Shown: piece after piece, positions 61,101-64,000 of the stretch
Layout of the letters: each line of letters begins with the position of its first letter
How positions within the stretch are numbered: position 1 is the first letter of the stretch
DNA from: Mytilus trossulus
Taxonomy: Eukaryota; Mollusca; Bivalvia; Mytilida; Mytilidae
DNA length: 64,000 bases
Assembly (NCBI RefSeq): GCF_036588685.1
Contig: NC_086381.1
Coordinates: 49,599,431 to 49,663,430, forward strand
Direction: 5' to 3'
Notes under the pieces: model-generated
Told to the model about the DNA's origin: nothing
The model's database searches: none
The model's input: only the letters and a program-made list of their open reading frames with translations
Position numbers and translations under genes: made by a program

Positions 61101-62727
61101 TGTAGTTACATTCAGATGGAGATTTTATCAAGGAGGTCCTGCATCATTATTAAGTCATTGTGCTTCTGAAGGTTATCGAAATGATAGTTTTAAACAAAAA
61201 ATTATATGCTCAAATGTAAATACGTCGGATATCTTTTTTAAAGATAGTTCTTGTTTTTGTTCTGCACGTTTTCCACAGATGTTGCTTTTCATCAAGGCAA
61301 AACTTCACAACCTTTTTTATATCTGGTATCTTACAATCATGACAATCAATAACCATTTATCTTTACATACAATTTGTTCTTATGTTGTGTACAAAAAGGT
61401 TTTATCCCGCCCTATTCTGTATTTGCCTGTCCCAAGACACGAACCGGTAACTCATGGGTTGTCGTTGGTTAACGTTTATATAATATTTGTATTTCGCAAA
61501 TACTTTTACAGTGTATATGAGGCCTTCAGTTTTAACTTTAGATTGTTTCACGTTTTTCATGTCGGAATCTTTTTATAGCTGACTACATGTATACTGTATT
61601 TATGATTCTCGTTGTTGAATGACATACGGTGGTCTGCTATTCACCTTCTATTCATTTCATTTGAACTCTGGCTGGTAGTTGTCTCATTGGCAATACTACC
61701 ATATCTGGTTATTTTCAATATTTACATACAATAAAAAAAAAAGATAAATGATACATGTAGCAAATACTTCTTACTTACTTGTTCAAAATTCTGAAATCAG
61801 GGGTCCAAACCTCGTCCCCTTTTACTGTAAGATAATCCAACCCTCCATAATCATGAGGGTTCCATACTAAATATTCATCAATCCAGGTCTGAAAAATAAA
61901 GTACATTTTAATGTTTAATGTTTTTGTTTAAAATAGTTAAGAAAGTGTAATAGATGGTAGAACTCGAGTCAATTCGGTGGATTTATTGTTTGTATTCTAT
62001 ATGTGTTACATACATGTATACCAGACTTAGTTATGATTCACATTTTTTATATAAATAACGCACACTCAGGCATTTTGTTGCGTCTAGTTTCACTATGTTC
62101 CAACTTGTTATATTCTTGTCAGCTAAACGTTCTGTCTGACTATTTTGAAGCGATAAAACCTTTCATGCCCTTCTGTGATCACAAAAACAATGGTTTTTTT
62201 TAGGTAGCGGTTGGTCTTAGAATAATCTGTAATACGGAGCTTCGTGCCAAGGGAATTCGGAAGTTCACCTAACGGCAAACAATATGAAATGGAAACACGA
62301 ACTTGCAAATCTAGACCATAAAATGACCCGAATAAGCTTTCATAACAAGGCTTTAGGCAAACTGTAAACAAAGTCAATTTCGAGGATAGTTTACTTCGCG
62401 TTCAGACCTTACTAGTCATTGTGTTGTGATTTATTTTCGCGATTTCAAAGTTGATTGGTGTAGTTAAATAATAAAAAAAGATCTAAGTTTTACGTTTTCG
62501 CGACCATTATTGCTATATTATTCTACTCGCGAAAGTCTCGAAAATCAGCTTGTTTATAGTAACTATACCAATGTACCAAATATTGGTTGCCAATTTGGGA
62601 ATATACAAATATATATCTCTAAAGACTATATGTTTAAAAAGACATACACAAATTTGTTGTAGACAGGAAAGGAAGAGCTTACCAAATACATTTCAACACT
62701 TTGTGACAGCACTCCATCTTTTTCTGA
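58103..62727 (-). CDS. Nicotinic receptor-type Cys-loop channel, 5' partial
   Basis: Pentameric ligand-gated channel subunit at the plasma membrane. Exons on the minus strand: 62727-62683 (45 bp, SEKDGVLSQSVEMYL), 61888-61779 (110 bp, TWIDEYLVWNPHDYGGLDYL ... GDEVWTPDFRILN), 60439-59823 (617 bp) and 58509-58103. The 45-bp and 110-bp exons match the conserved nicotinic receptor gene pattern. The third exon has the Cys-loop (C, 13 residues, C: CDVDPEKFPVDCHEC), TM1 (YYLYNIVFPASSLSLLSMF) and TM2 after GGERVS; Glu there predicts cation selectivity. The last exon has TM3 (KYFLQLISSSLVAIFNSVV), a short loop and TM4 (WITLAVCFLVSAEAHIELYL), ending at a stop. There is no vicinal Cys pair in loop C, so it is not a classical alpha subunit. 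The acceptor at 60440 (TTAAG) has a weak pyrimidine tract and is the least sure junction. The N-terminal exons and signal peptide were not found and are probably beyond 64000. Confidence 0.9.
59098..59543 (-). mobile_element. 446-bp near-palindromic foldback element, copy 2
   Basis: Second copy of the element at 40207, in the last intron of the receptor gene. Its arms agree with each other on GTGGCTGTGGCTAT and ATTCATCCATTGACT where copy 1 differs. The centre (AACCTTTATGTTTTGATTTA) is the reverse complement of copy 1's centre, so the two lie in opposite orientation. Confidence 0.9.
59655..59800 (+). repeat. Dispersed repeat family A, partial copy
   Basis: GGGAATGTGTCAAAGAGACA through CACCCGAAGGCGTCCTTCCG. 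It ends 23 bp from the donor site of the TM1-TM2 exon, so it sits almost against the splice junction. Confidence 0.85.
61425..61715 (+). repeat. Dispersed repeat family B, long copy
   Basis: CTGTCCCAAGACACGAACCG, CATGGGTTGTCGTTGG, CTTTTTATAGCTGACTACAT and TTGTCTCATTGGCAATACTA. This is the family B consensus in the plus direction, the reverse of the 141-bp inserts in the 1.7-kb array. It lies in a receptor intron and explains most of the 198-codon frame at 60982-61578. Confidence 0.75.
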
Positions 62728-62802
62728 CTAAAAGAATAATCATGATGTATTAAATAACAAACAACCTATTGGTGTCAATAAGGGAGCAGGCACGACTTAC
62801 CC

Positions 62803-63634
62803 TTCCGGATAGTACGAGATTATTCTGACGTCCGACGGCTGTTTTGCCAGACAAGCTGGGGCCGTGGGACGTCAGAGCTCGTCCCATATAAAAAAAAAGT
62901 GGATATTTGCCCATCCAAAATAGATGCGCTGCTTCGTCGCTTCTGGTGCCGACTGAGGGCCTTGAAATTAAATAAATCGGGCATCAATCAGTTCATTTTC
63001 ATTTATCTCTTCATTAATGTAAGTTTCACCTACCTGCCAACCTTTATTTTTCCATATTTTAACAGTTACAAGAGAGTTCGTGGATTTGAGACTCAAATAT
63101 GCAAATATTTATATATTTTACCTCCTTTATAGGAGATCTATGTTTAACATTATAAGCCAACCACGTTTTTTCACCTCCTTTACAGGAGATCGGTATTAAG
63201 CATTTAGTCCCGACCACGATAACAATCGGAAGCTCTCGGACATTTATGTTAATTGCATCGTAACTGAACGAGGTGTTGCATTATTGTCATTTGCACTTTT
63301 TTCTCGTGGTCACGTGATAATCTTTGAAAGTGAAAGGCAAAATGCCTAAACCGATGAGTCTCTTTGAAAACTGTTAAAATATGGAAAAATAAAGGTTTGC
63401 AGGTAGGTGAAACTTACATAAATGAAGAGATAAATGAAATATGAACAGATTGATGCCCGATTTATTTAATTCCAAGGCCCTCAGTCGGCACCAGAAGCGA
63501 CGAATCAGCGCATCTATTCTGGGTGGGCAAATATCCACTTTTTGATATGGGACGAGCTCTGACGTCCCACGGCACCAGCTTATCTGGCAAAACAGCCGTC
63601 GGACGTCAGAGTAATCTCGGACTACCTTCCGGAA
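62803..63634. mobile_element. 832-bp element with 265-bp inverted arms
   Basis: Left arm 62803-63067 and right arm 63369-63634 are inverted copies differing at scattered bases. Shared landmarks include TCTGACGTCCGACGGCTGTT, GTGGGACGTCAGAGCTCGTC, GATGCGCTG(C/A)TTCGTCGC and ACCTTTATTTTTCCATATTT. The 301-bp spacer holds two copies of CACCTCCTTTAYAGGAGATC. Frames in the arms (for example RRFWCRLRAL) read through both copies but show no known domain. It sits upstream (5') of the 45-bp receptor exon, presumably in an intron. Confidence 0.88.
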
Positions 63635-63770
63635 CACCTGTGTTCATAACCGGTTTATGTAAGATTTCATTCTCTAGTTGGTTTTTTTTTGTAGTATTTT
63701 GTGAGTTTTGTTTTATTGAACTTTTTACTTGTATTGCCTTATTGGATAAATATCTATGTATGTGAAGTTA

Positions 63771-63825
63771 GCAGCCGGTTCGTTATTCGTTATTCGATAT
63801 TCAATATCCAATCGGCTGCTAGCAG
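63771..63825. repeat. Short hairpin of AGCAGCCGGTT
   Basis: AGCAGCCGGTT is followed 34 bp later by its imperfect reverse complement AATCGGCTGCT and then by another direct AGCAGCCGGTT. The loop repeats ATTCGTTATTCGATATTCAA. Possibly the edge of another element running off the window. Confidence 0.6.
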
Positions 63826-64000
63826 CCGGTTTGATATTCAAAATTTAGTGAAAAAAATTATAAGAAAATTAAATACTTGATAACATAAAAAGCATGATTT
63901 TCATATTTAAAAAGACTGATAAAATACGTAGGAAATCGTTAAATGACCTTTTCAAGCTGTCGTAATTTCTCGTCGTAATTTCTCGTTGTCCTCGAATATA
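63826..64000. other. Right edge, no feature seen
   Basis: AT-rich. The missing first exons of the receptor gene were looked for here on the minus strand and not found. Confidence 0.4.

Noticed and set aside
60982-61578. Plus-strand 198-codon open frame
   Set aside because: It lies in an intron of the receptor gene, its second half is dispersed repeat family B, and no domain or signal is recognisable.

Overview
The window is non-coding-rich, AT-rich eukaryotic nuclear DNA from a marine bivalve, most likely a mussel (Mytilus or a close relative). The evidence is GT-AG introns, a secreted C1q-domain gene of the type greatly expanded in mussels, and many interspersed repeats that I recognise as abundant in Mytilus genomes. 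There is no operon structure and nothing bacterial. Species assignment is inference; no search was run.

Four host genes can be rebuilt exon by exon. (1) Minus strand, 12914-1746: a complete eight-exon lysosomal-type alpha-L-fucosidase of 463 residues. (2) Plus strand, 47198-48822: a three-exon secreted C1q-domain protein of 185 or 187 residues, followed at 49430-49620 by scrambled C1q pseudogene pieces. (3) Minus strand, 55730-53753: a three-exon secreted TSP1 + VWA protein whose frame is broken by a single in-frame TGA inside the VWA domain. (4) Minus strand, 62727-58103: the 3' part of a Cys-loop ligand-gated channel of the nicotinic acetylcholine receptor type, with the canonical 45-bp and 110-bp exons; its 5' end was not found and probably lies past the right edge. 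The genes have no obvious functional link. The C1q and VWA/TSP1 products fit secreted recognition or matrix roles.

The middle (about 13-47 kb) is a gene desert of repeats. It holds a 164-bp tandem repeat that reverses direction to form a giant foldback (14497-16166), abutting an 11.3-kb array of about 1.7-kb monomers (16170-27466) with a 3.4-kb higher-order duplication and a datable 141-bp insertion. Further tandem arrays have units of about 37, 38, 161 and 33 bp. There are also several foldback or MITE-like elements, a tRNA-derived SINE and decayed non-LTR and Ty3/gypsy retrotransposon fragments.

The most interesting structure not explained by ordinary gene annotation is the set of inverted-repeat elements. 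They comprise two 447/446-bp near-palindromes whose arms are concerted within each copy, two TA-flanked elements of about 615 bp in fucosidase introns with related termini, and an 832-bp element with 265-bp arms upstream of the receptor exons.
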